Positions 1 to 5,609 of a stretch of 33,684 bases of DNA are shown in pieces. The first letter of the stretch is position 1. Every line of letters starts with the position of its first letter. Location: the NCBI GenBank assembly GCA_964504025.1, contig CAZDCO010000010.1, positions 1 through 33,684 of the forward strand. Direction: 5' to 3'. The translations under genes and the position numbers were made by a program. This DNA is from Scatosoma sp964504025 (GTDB taxonomy: Bacteria; Bacillota; Clostridia; Christensenellales; Borkfalkiaceae). A model generated the notes under the pieces. It worked only from the letters and a program-made list of their open reading frames with translations. It did not search any database and had not been told where the DNA came from.

Positions 1-46
1 AATGACAAAAATGGGAAAAGTCCTCGCAATGACAAAAAGAGCAACG
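1..46. repeat. Possible edge of a dispersed palindromic repeat
   Basis: The words AATGACAAAAA (start at 2) and AATGACAAAAAG (28-39) occur twice within 40 bases. The second follows GTCCTCGC, so the minus strand reads TGTCATTGCGAGGAC. That word resembles the TCATTGCGAGG core of short dispersed repeats I know from many bacterial genomes. The window starts inside it, so the full unit cannot be seen. This is a resemblance only; genome copy number would decide it. Confidence 0.3.
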
Positions 47-75
47 ATAAAAAGCAAGAACAAAGCACGCCGCGA

Positions 76-384
76 TTACGGTGCGCCGTCCTTTTTTAGA
101 TAATCGTTGAGCATTTTTTGGATAAAATCGTCTGCGATTCCACTCGTAGGCGAGGGCGCGTTCGGCGGTGGCGGCGGATCGTTTCGTCTTGCGTCCGCAG
201 GCGGCGTTTTTTCTTTGCGCTCTTGCTGAAAGGTACTGAATGTTTGCGAAAACTTTGCCAAATCATTCAAAAAAGCAAGCATTTGTTCCGAGTTTTTCAG
301 CTGCCCCATCAACGGCTTGACGCTTTCGTGAAAATCGGGATTCTGCGACAAATAATATAACAAAACAAGTATTAAAATTTCCAT
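76..384 (-). CDS. Small conserved-looking hypothetical protein, proline-rich
   Basis: The 102-residue product has no function I recognise. Residues 1-12 are strongly hydrophobic (MEILILVLLYYL) and could be a short membrane-contacting or amphipathic segment. Residues 13-55 look helical and polar. A proline-rich linker with a run of five prolines lies around residues 70-80, and a short predicted helix ends the protein. No Shine-Dalgarno sequence precedes the ATG. Instead, the minus strand reads TATAGTATAGT directly before it, so a -10 element may abut the start codon and the message could be leaderless. The gene is divergent from the 94-residue hypothetical gene at 478. The compositional structure and the divergent layout favour a real gene, but the function is unknown. 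Confidence 0.55.
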   Translation of the reverse strand: MEILILVLLYYLSQNPDFHESVKPLMGQLKNSEQMLAFLNDLAKFSQTFSTFQQERKEKTPPADARRNDPPPPPNAPSPTSGIADDFIQKMLNDYLKKDGAP

Positions 385-477
385 ACTATACTATATGCGC
401 TGCGATTGCGAAAATGCGATTCACGAAAAGCGATTGCTTGGCATAGAATGTAAAAAACTTGTCGGAGAGGGAATGGT
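385..477. promoter_or_regulatory. Divergent intergenic region between two hypothetical genes
   Basis: This short region must carry both promoters. Toward the left gene, TATAGT-like words lie against its start codon. Toward the right gene, a weak candidate is TTCACG (420-425), an 18-base spacer and TAGAAT (444-449), followed by the SD-like GGAGAGGG about 465-471 before the ATG at 478. The repeated GCGATT words (412-417 as GCGAT, 430-435) were noted but form no clear operator. Confidence 0.3.
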
Positions 478-762
478 ATGAAAACGTTTAGAAACTATAC
501 TCCGTCCGAGCGGACGGACGATGGTGCGAAGGAGAGTTTGACGGCGGATCAACTGACGGCGAAAATCGCGTCGGCGTACAACGGTAAGAGTAACGCGGAT
601 ATATTGCGCGGAATTTTAATCGAAGCAGAGAAGAGCAAGCGCAACGGCACGCTGTCCAACGAAGAAATCGACGATTTTTATCGGGCGTTCGCGCCGATGT
701 TAGACAGCGCGCAATGCAAAAAACTACGCGCGATCGTGGAGAAATTGAAAGCGATTCCTTGA
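478..762 (+). CDS. Small conserved-looking hypothetical protein
   Basis: The product is a 94-residue soluble, highly charged protein with predicted helices throughout and no transmembrane segment. It lacks any catalytic motif I recognise. The middle (about residues 25-60, with ADILRGILIEAEKSKRNG and LSNEEIDDFY) looks like a compact helical domain. The ATG has a good Shine-Dalgarno sequence, GGAGAGGG, a few bases upstream. The gene is divergent from the 102-residue hypothetical gene on its left and convergent with the cysteine desulfurase gene on its right, with a gap of about 14 bases. I know of similar unannotated small proteins in Clostridia, but I cannot name a family with certainty. Confidence 0.65.
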   Translation: MKTFRNYTPSERTDDGAKESLTADQLTAKIASAYNGKSNADILRGILIEAEKSKRNGTLSNEEIDDFYRAFAPMLDSAQCKKLRAIVEKLKAIP

Positions 763-765
763 CGG

Positions 766-790
766 AAAAGCGCGAATCAGCCTTCCGCGC
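766..790 (-). terminator. Weak intrinsic terminator for the minus-strand desulfurase gene
   Basis: On the minus strand, GCGCG (complement of 786-790) pairs with CGCGC (complement of 770-774) around an 11-base loop and is followed by TTTTCC. The stem is only 5 bp and overlaps the gene's last codons, so this is a modest candidate placed where two convergent genes meet. Confidence 0.35.
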
Positions 791-1907
791 GCTGCAACGC
801 GGATAACGCGTCCAGCAGTTTATCGACTTCGTATTCGTTAGAATATCGCGACAATGAAGCGCGCACCAAACCGCCGTCGAGCGTGCCCAACGCCTCGTGC
901 ATCAGCGGCGCGCAATGCAAACCGCCGCGCACGGCAACGCCGTACTTCGTCGAGAGTGCGTCCGCGAGGTATTCCGATTGCACTTCTTTATGCCGAAAGG
1001 CGACGATTCCGCACGGATTCGGTGTGGAAAAGCTTTGGTAGGCGGGCAATCGTTGCAAGCCGTTCAACAATCGTGCTGTGAGCGTCGTGATTCTTGCCGC
1101 GTCTACGTTTTGGTGAAAGGTCAAAAATCGCAAGCCTTCGAGCAGGGACACGATCGCGGGAAATGCGAGCGTGCCTGCTTCCAGTCCGTCGGGATAAAAA
1201 TCGGGCATATCCAACGAAATACTCATCGAACCCGTGCCGCCGTATACGATCGGGCGCGGTTCGACGCGCTCGGAAAAGAGCAACGCGCCGCTGCCCTGCA
1301 CGCCGTGTAGCCCTTTATGCCCTGCGAGCGTGAGAAAATCGATACCGAGTTCTTGCATCGAAAGGGGAATATGCCCTGCGCCCTGTGCGCCGTCGCAAAG
1401 AAAGAGTACCTCTTTTGGCAACGCGTCGCGAATCGCGCGCAGCGGCGGCGTCGCGCCCGTTACGTTCGAGGCGGTCGTTACGGCAACCATACGCGTGTTC
1501 GGTCGTAACCGTGCGCGCACGTCGTCGGGGGAGATATTCAAACTCCCGTCGAGCGGACACACGTCGTACGTAACGCCGCGCGTTTTTTTCAAATACTCCA
1601 ACGGGCGTAACACGGAGTTGTGTTCCATACAACTGACGACGACGTGATCGCCCTCGTCGAGCGTACCGAGCAACGCGATATTCAACGCTTCGGTGCAGTT
1701 TTTCGTAAACACGACGCGGTCAAACGCCGCGCCGCCGAAAAAAGTTTGTAAAGCCACGCGACAGTCCTGCACGATTTTGGCGCAGGACAGGGACAGTTTG
1801 TGTCCGCTTCGGCCCGGGTTCGCGCAAACTTGCACGGCGGCGTGTACGGCGGAGAGTACGGCGTCCGGTTTTCTGCCGCCCGTCGCGGCGTTGTCAAAAT
1901 AGATCAT
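777..1907 (-). CDS. Cysteine desulfurase family protein (class V aminotransferase)
   Basis: This is a PLP enzyme of the NifS/SufS superfamily, which removes sulfur (or selenium) from cysteine (or selenocysteine) through an active-site persulfide. The 376-residue length is normal. It starts with the typical MIYFDNAATG. Visible landmarks are the EHN motif near 95-97, CDGAQ with the cofactor Asp at about 172, AGHKG with the Schiff-base Lys at about 198, and RGGLHCAP with the catalytic Cys at about 332. The compact C-terminal half resembles the small family often found beside selenium or sulfur-trafficking genes rather than housekeeping IscS, which usually neighbours iscU or sufBCD. The start ATG has AGGTGA upstream. 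It is divergent from a DUF3343 gene, which supports a role in sulfur or selenium mobilisation. The exact substrate is not determined. Confidence 0.9.
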   Translation of the reverse strand: MIYFDNAATGGRKPDAVLSAVHAAVQVCANPGRSGHKLSLSCAKIVQDCRVALQTFFGGAAFDRVVFTKNCTEALNIALLGTLDEGDHVVVSCMEHNSVLRPLEYLKKTRGVTYDVCPLDGSLNISPDDVRARLRPNTRMVAVTTASNVTGATPPLRAIRDALPKEVLFLCDGAQGAGHIPLSMQELGIDFLTLAGHKGLHGVQGSGALLFSERVEPRPIVYGGTGSMSISLDMPDFYPDGLEAGTLAFPAIVSLLEGLRFLTFHQNVDAARITTLTARLLNGLQRLPAYQSFSTPNPCGIVAFRHKEVQSEYLADALSTKYGVAVRGGLHCAPLMHEALGTLDGGLVRASLSRYSNEYEVDKLLDALSALQRAEG

Positions 1908-1975
1908 CTTTATTCACCTCACCCTTTATATGGTTCATACAATATAGTATTCCGATGGATAGGAGCGTATGACTT

Positions 1976-2233
1976 ATGATGATTTTAGCGGTATTCCGTT
2001 CGCGCGAGCACAGCCTGCACTACGCCGAGCGGTTAAACGTATACGGCGTGCCCGCCAACACGCAACCTGCCCCGAAAGAGGCGAAAATCGGTTGCGGCTT
2101 ATGCGTACGGTTCGACGGGCGGTACTTCGCACGCGCACAGGCGTTGTTAAAGCTGGGGAGATACTCCTCGTTTAAGGGCTTTTACAGGACGGATTTCGTC
2201 AACGGCAGGACGGTGGTCTATCCCGTTCGTTAG
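1976..2233 (+). CDS. DUF3343 protein, putative S/Se carrier-like
   Basis: The 85-residue protein fits the DUF3343 family of small proteins proposed to act as sulfur or selenium carriers. The fold begins with a beta strand (MILAVFRS), a helix over about residues 10-22, and a conserved IGCGLCVRF segment near residues 38-46 whose two cysteines (40 and 43) are the likely functional residues. Two adjacent ATGs at 1976 and 1979 are possible starts; AGGAG at 1961-1965 suits them, while the out-of-frame ATG at 1969 is not used here. The gene is back to back with the cysteine desulfurase-family gene. In many Clostridia these two families are neighbours, so the pair probably hands a persulfide or perselenide from enzyme to carrier. 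The family assignment is from motif memory; the transfer role is inferred. Confidence 0.75.
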   Translation: MMILAVFRSREHSLHYAERLNVYGVPANTQPAPKEAKIGCGLCVRFDGRYFARAQALLKLGRYSSFKGFYRTDFVNGRTVVYPVR

Positions 2234-2272
2234 TGGCGAATAAAAAGCGCGCAAGGGCGCGTTGAAAATCGC

Positions 2273-2302
2273 TTGCCAAACGCGGCGTAAATATGCTATA
2301 CT
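2273..2302 (+). promoter_or_regulatory. Sigma-A promoter of nth, extended -10
   Basis: TTGCCA (2273-2278), an 18-base spacer and TATACT (2297-2302), preceded by the TG of an extended -10 at 2294-2295. A start site 6-7 bases beyond the -10 would fall on the nth ATG at 2309. Confidence 0.7.
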
Positions 2303-2308
2303 GTACGT

Positions 2309-2941
2309 ATGAACGAACGAACGAAACGGCTTGCGCTGTCTATTTTACAAACTATGTATCCCGACGCAAAACCTGCGTTACGGTACACTACCCCGTACGA
2401 ATTGTTGATTGCCGTCATTTTGTCGGCACAATGCACCGACGAACGGGTCAATAAAGTGACGGAAGTGCTGTTCAAGCGGTACGATACGCCTGCGAAGATG
2501 ATCACTCTTTCCCAACGGGAATTGGAAGAGTACGTCTATTCTTGCGGTTTTTACCGTATGAAAGCGGCGCATATTTTATCCGCTTCCGCCGATATTTTGG
2601 AAAAATTCAACGGCGAAGTGCCGCAAACGTTAGAAGAATTGACTTCGCTTGCCGGTGTAGGCAGAAAGACGGCGAACGTCGTCTATTCGGTGGCGTTCGG
2701 TGGTGCGGCGATCGCCGTGGATACCCACGTCTTCCGCGTAAGCAACCGTTTGGGACTCGCCAAGGGTAAAACGCCGTTGGAAGTCGAACGCGGCTTGCAA
2801 AAAGCGATACCGAAAGCCGACTGGTCGAGCGCGCACCACTGGTTGATTTGGCACGGCAGACGGATATGCCACTCGCAAAAGCCGTCCTGCGCGCAATGTC
2901 CGTTGTCGGGCGTTTGCGATTTCGTCAAAAAGGGAAAATAA
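2309..2941 (+). CDS. nth: Endonuclease III, DNA glycosylase/AP lyase
   Basis: Nth removes oxidised pyrimidines from DNA and nicks the abasic site in base excision repair. The 210-residue protein aligns residue for residue with the landmarks of E. coli Nth. The helix-hairpin-helix LAGVGRKTANVV contains catalytic Lys120, VDTHVFRV contains catalytic Asp138, and the [4Fe-4S] cluster cysteines are at 187, 194, 197 and 203 (C-x6-C-x2-C-x5-C). This matching numbering strongly supports the ATG at 2309 as the start. No Shine-Dalgarno sequence is visible and the promoter -10 ends only 6 bases upstream, so translation is probably leaderless. A terminator hairpin follows the stop codon. The gene appears to be a single transcription unit. 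Confidence 0.96.
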   Translation: MNERTKRLALSILQTMYPDAKPALRYTTPYELLIAVILSAQCTDERVNKVTEVLFKRYDTPAKMITLSQRELEEYVYSCGFYRMKAAHILSASADILEKFNGEVPQTLEELTSLAGVGRKTANVVYSVAFGGAAIAVDTHVFRVSNRLGLAKGKTPLEVERGLQKAIPKADWSSAHHWLIWHGRRICHSQKPSCAQCPLSGVCDFVKKGK

Positions 2942-2947
2942 CCGTAT

Positions 2948-2996
2948 AAAAACCTCCGCACTTTCCCATACTTTGGAAAAGAAAGGGAGGTTTTTT
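2948..2996 (+). terminator. Intrinsic terminator of nth containing the next gene's SD
   Basis: AAAAACCTCC (2948-2957) pairs with GGAGGTTTTT (2986-2995), and inside it CTTTC (2961-2965) pairs with GAAAG (2981-2985). The loop is 2966-2980 and the left arm has a 3-base bulge. A run of six T (2991-2996) ends it. The right-arm GGAGG is also an ideal Shine-Dalgarno sequence for the ATG at 2999, so the hairpin would hide that site in any read-through message. A TATAAA at 2945-2950 could act as a -10 whose transcript would begin inside or after the left arm. Confidence 0.75.
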
Positions 2997-2998
2997 GT

Positions 2999-3238
2999 AT
3001 GCAGGAAGAGTTGCGAAAGGAACGCGCCGCACTCCGCGGCGTACAGCGTTTGGAAGACTTGGCGGAGAAAAAAACGAATATCTTTTCCCGATTGCTCACG
3101 GACGCGGCGTTGGCGCAGGATATGGAAACGCTGGCAAAACGCCATGGTGAGCGCAAACGCACGCTCGGTTTGTTGTTGGGCGAAAAATCAAGTCGCACGC
3201 AACGGGAAGGTTGCCAAAAGGGGGAAGAGGAAGCGTGA
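2999..3238 (+). CDS. Small charged hypothetical protein, first gene of a two-gene unit
   Basis: The 79-residue product is highly charged and probably helical throughout, with many Glu, Lys and Arg residues and no membrane segment or known motif. The ATG is preceded by a perfect GGAGG (2986-2990), which lies in the 3' arm of the nth terminator. The stop TGA overlaps a GTG start of the next small gene (GTGA at 3235-3238), which implies translational coupling and supports both as real genes. The stretch between the terminators contains only these two genes. I do not recognise the function; a spore-related role is possible only by association with the second gene's weak resemblance. Confidence 0.6.
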   Translation: MQEELRKERAALRGVQRLEDLAEKKTNIFSRLLTDAALAQDMETLAKRHGERKRTLGLLLGEKSSRTQREGCQKGEEEA

Positions 3239-3474
3239 AATTAGACAAACGGGAAATATCCTTGAACGAAACGGACAGTTTACACGACGCGTGCCTTTGT
3301 CAACGCACGTTGCTATACGCCTACGTGGACGCGCTCGCGCACGTGCAACGCAGGGAAACGGTGAAAGAATTGTTGCGGCTGTTGCAAGAAACGGGGGAAG
3401 ATTTTTGCTTTACCCATTCGTTATGGCAGTCGGCACGCAAACAAAACGGAATACGTTGCGAGGAGGAAGAGTAA
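3235..3474 (+). CDS. Small hypothetical protein, possible spore-coat CotF-like helical domain
   Basis: I place the start at GTG 3235, which overlaps the upstream stop codon and has GGGGGAAGAGG just before it. The upstream in-frame ATG at 3211 has no comparable site. The product is then 79 residues. Its pattern (NETDSLHDACLCQRTLL, then two more amphipathic helices with FTHSLW near the end) loosely recalls the helical-bundle CotF-type spore coat family. The similarity is weak and no sequence search was possible. Two cysteines lie close together in DACLCQ. The stop codon sits inside the loop of an intrinsic terminator, so the unit ends here. Function unknown. Confidence 0.55.
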   Translation: MKLDKREISLNETDSLHDACLCQRTLLYAYVDALAHVQRRETVKELLRLLQETGEDFCFTHSLWQSARKQNGIRCEEEE

Positions 3475-3490
3475 TATCTTCCTTTTTTTT
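3464..3490 (+). terminator. Intrinsic terminator overlapping the stop codon of the small unit
   Basis: AGGAAGA (3464-3470) pairs with TCTTCCT (3477-3483) around a 6-base loop and runs into eight T (3483-3490). The stop codon of the preceding small gene (3472-3474) is in the loop. Confidence 0.75.
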
Positions 3491-3500
3491 GTGCAAGCGG

Positions 3501-3529
3501 TTGACAAACGCAAAGGAAAGGGGTATAAT
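3501..3529 (+). promoter_or_regulatory. Consensus sigma-A promoter of mscL
   Basis: TTGACA (3501-3506), a 17-base spacer and TATAAT (3524-3529) form a full-consensus promoter. The expected start near 3536 leaves a short leader with AAAGGGG (3543-3549) before the GTG at 3559. Confidence 0.85.
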
Positions 3530-3558
3530 AAAGTCAATACACAAAGGGGTAAACGAAC

Positions 3559-4197
3559 GTGGAAAAGAAAATCGGAAAAATTAAGCAGTTTTTTGGAGAG
3601 TTTAAGAAGTTTATCACGCGCGGCAACGTCTTGGATATGGCTGTCGGCGTTATCGTCGGCGGTGCGTTTACGGCAATCGTCAACGGCTTGTCGAACAATA
3701 TCTTGAAGCCGATCATCAACTGGTTGATCGCTTTGGTGTTGGGTAGAGAGGGGTTGAGCGGCGCGATTACGATGTTGTCGCCTGCCTATCAAACGGACGC
3801 GACGACGGGCGCGCAAACGCTTGATTTGGCGGCGTCGATCTATATCGATTGGGGCGCGTTCATCAGCGCGATCATCAACTTCCTTTTGATTGCCTTCGTG
3901 TTGTTCTCGATCGTCAAGATTATGAACGGAATCAACGAGGCGGCGGAAAAGGCGGCGGAGGGCTTGTTCTCCAACGAGGACAAAGAGGTGTTGAAGATCA
4001 AGCACCAAATGAAAGTAAGCCGTGAGGAAGCGAAGAAAATTTTCGACGAACGCGTAGCGGAAGCCAAAGCGAAGCAAGAGGAAGAGGCGCGTATCGCGGC
4101 GGAAAAAGCGGAAGAAGAAGCGCGTATCGCCGAGGAAAAAGCAACAGCGAATACCCGTTTGTTAGAAGAAATTCGCGATTTGTTGAAAAACAAATAA
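3559..4197 (+). CDS. mscL: Large-conductance mechanosensitive channel MscL with long coiled-coil tail
   Basis: MscL is a membrane channel that opens under membrane tension and protects cells from hypo-osmotic shock. The start is GTG with AAAGGGG nine bases upstream. The N-terminal helix (FFGEFKKFITRGNV, about 11-24) leads into the first transmembrane helix with the glycine-rich pore-lining stretch DMAVGVIVGGAF. A periplasmic-type loop covers about 63-95, and the second membrane helix (WGAFISAIINFLLIAF) about 98-120. The family is usually 120-150 residues, but this protein has 212. The extra C-terminal part (about 150-212) is a highly charged EEEARIAAEKA-type coiled coil. It is driven by a consensus promoter of its own. 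No terminator is seen before the pheS promoter, which starts 7 bases after the stop codon. Confidence 0.93.
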   Translation: MEKKIGKIKQFFGEFKKFITRGNVLDMAVGVIVGGAFTAIVNGLSNNILKPIINWLIALVLGREGLSGAITMLSPAYQTDATTGAQTLDLAASIYIDWGAFISAIINFLLIAFVLFSIVKIMNGINEAAEKAAEGLFSNEDKEVLKIKHQMKVSREEAKKIFDERVAEAKAKQEEEARIAAEKAEEEARIAEEKATANTRLLEEIRDLLKNK

Positions 4198-4203
4198 AAT
4201 CGG

Positions 4204-4232
4204 TTGACTTTTATAGAAAAAACCGCTATAAT
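4204..4232 (+). promoter_or_regulatory. Consensus-like sigma-A promoter of pheST
   Basis: TTGACT (4204-4209), a 17-base spacer and TATAAT (4227-4232). The start site would be near 4239, leaving a leader of about 320 bases that contains the T-box. Confidence 0.85.
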
Positions 4233-4238
4233 ACGTAG

Positions 4239-4505
4239 GTAAGCAATAAAGGCTGAGAACAGGTAGGCGTTTTTCATCGTCGCTTTTATCAGAGAGTTTC
4301 GTCCGTAGGCTGTAAGACGAACAAAAGCGGAAAAATTGCCCTTTCGCTTGGGAGCTGCTTCCTTGAAGAGATCGTAGGGGAAGACGTATGCGCGGCGTTA
4401 CGGCGAAAAAGAGAATACGGTTGTTTCCGTATAAATGCAGGTGGTACAGCGGCTACGAAAGTACGATCGCCCTGCGCGCTATTCGGCGCGTAGGGCGTTT
4501 TTTCT
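4239..4505 (+). promoter_or_regulatory. T-box leader riboswitch controlling pheST, probably sensing tRNA-Phe
   Basis: The leader has the layout of a T-box element. Stem I includes paired segments such as CGCTTTT/AAAAGCG and GTTTCGTC/GACGAAC flanking AGAGA and AG-rich loops. Stem III is ATACGG (4415-4420) with CCGTAT (4427-4432). The T-box sequence is 4434-4452. The antiterminator pairs GCAGG (4437-4441) and GCG (4449-4451) with CGC (4468-4470) and CCTGC (4471-4475), leaving the bulge TGGTACA (4442-4448). In the bulge, TGGT would pair with an ACCA-type acceptor end, which fits a tRNA with discriminator A such as tRNA-Phe. Phe codons TTC at 4343-4345 or 4359-4361 are candidate specifiers; I could not settle which. 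Uncharged tRNA-Phe should favour read-through. Confidence 0.9.
4468..4505 (+). terminator. T-box regulated intrinsic terminator
   Basis: CGCCCT (4468-4473) pairs with AGGGCG (4492-4497), and CGCGC (4475-4479) pairs with GCGCG (4486-4490), with a G-T pair between them and a 6-base loop. A T-run follows from 4498. The left arm is shared with the antiterminator, so the two structures exclude each other. Confidence 0.9.
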
Positions 4506-4561
4506 TTTCTTGCCCTGTACGCTATATCCAAGAAATCAAACGGTAAAACGGAGGAGAATAT

Positions 4562-5575
4562 ATGCAACAAAAATTAGACGCGTTGCGTGCGGAGATCGTA
4601 TCCGCTATGCAACAAACGGAAACGGGTAGAGCACTTTACGAACTGAAAGTGAAATTCCAAACGGAATTGAAGGGCGTAATGAGCGGCATGAAAGACTTGC
4701 CCAAGGAAGAACGCCCCGCGTTCGGTAAGATCGTCAACGAATTTAAGCAGGATATGGAAGCGCGTTTCGAGGCGCGCGCGAAAATCGTGCAAGAGTTGGA
4801 AATGCAAAAGAAATACGCCGCAGAGCGTATCGACGTTACCATGCCGGGTAAAACGTATAAAGCAGGCGCGCTGCACCCGATTACCCTCGTGAAAAACGAA
4901 TTGATCGGTATCTTTTCGGGTATGGGTTTCAAAGTGTTCGAAGGCCCGGAAGTCGAAACGGACTATTACAACTTTACCGCGCTGAATACACCCAAGGATC
5001 ACCCCGCGCGCGATATGCAGGACACGTTTTACTTGGCGGATAATTTGTTGTTGCGTACGCAAACGTCCGCAGGACAAATTCGCGTCATGGAAAAGGAGCA
5101 ACCGCCCATCAAAATTCTTTCCCCGGGCAGAGTGTTCCGTTCGGACGACGACGCTACCCATTCGCCCATGTTCCACCAAATGGAGGGCTTGGTCGTAGAC
5201 AAGGGAATCACCCTTTGCGATTTGCAGGGTATGTTGGCGGAGTTCGCGCGCAAGATGTTCACGTCTTCGACGAAAGTGCGTTTGCGCCCGTCCTATTTCC
5301 CGTTCACCGAACCGAGCGTAGAGGTCGATTTAAGCTGTTCGCAATGCGGCGGCAAAGGTTGCCGTTTGTGTAAGGGGACGGGCTGGATCGAAGTCCTCGG
5401 TGCAGGTATGGTCAACCGCCGCGTGTTGGAAAATTGCGGCGTCGATCCCGACGAATACACGGGCTTTGCGTTCGGTATGGGTATCGAGCGTATCGCCATG
5501 CTGAAATACGGCGTCAACAACATCAAAACGCTCTTTGAAAACGACACGCGCTTTTTGTCGCAGTTTGAAGACTAA
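4562..5575 (+). CDS. pheS: Phenylalanyl-tRNA synthetase alpha subunit
   Basis: PheS forms the catalytic part of the alpha2-beta2 enzyme that charges tRNA-Phe. The 337-residue length is normal. The N-terminal coiled-coil (about 1-85) binds tRNA. The class II catalytic core follows, with motif 2 around GRVFRSDDDATHSPMFHQ and motif 3 at GFAFGMGIERIAM near the C-terminus. The C-x2-C-GGKG-C-x2-C segment seen in many bacterial PheS proteins is present near residues 260-275. The ATG has GGAGGAG just upstream. The gene is under T-box control and followed after 34 bases by pheT. Confidence 0.98.
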   Translation: MQQKLDALRAEIVSAMQQTETGRALYELKVKFQTELKGVMSGMKDLPKEERPAFGKIVNEFKQDMEARFEARAKIVQELEMQKKYAAERIDVTMPGKTYKAGALHPITLVKNELIGIFSGMGFKVFEGPEVETDYYNFTALNTPKDHPARDMQDTFYLADNLLLRTQTSAGQIRVMEKEQPPIKILSPGRVFRSDDDATHSPMFHQMEGLVVDKGITLCDLQGMLAEFARKMFTSSTKVRLRPSYFPFTEPSVEVDLSCSQCGGKGCRLCKGTGWIEVLGAGMVNRRVLENCGVDPDEYTGFAFGMGIERIAMLKYGVNNIKTLFENDTRFLSQFED

Positions 5576-5609
5576 AAATACACCGCGGATAGCGTAAGGA
5601 GATAAAAAA

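Noticed and set aside
2247..2262. Small CGCGC/GCGCG hairpin after the DUF3343 gene
   Set aside because: The stem is 5 bp and no T-run follows on the plus strand; the only T-run is on the minus strand where no gene ends.
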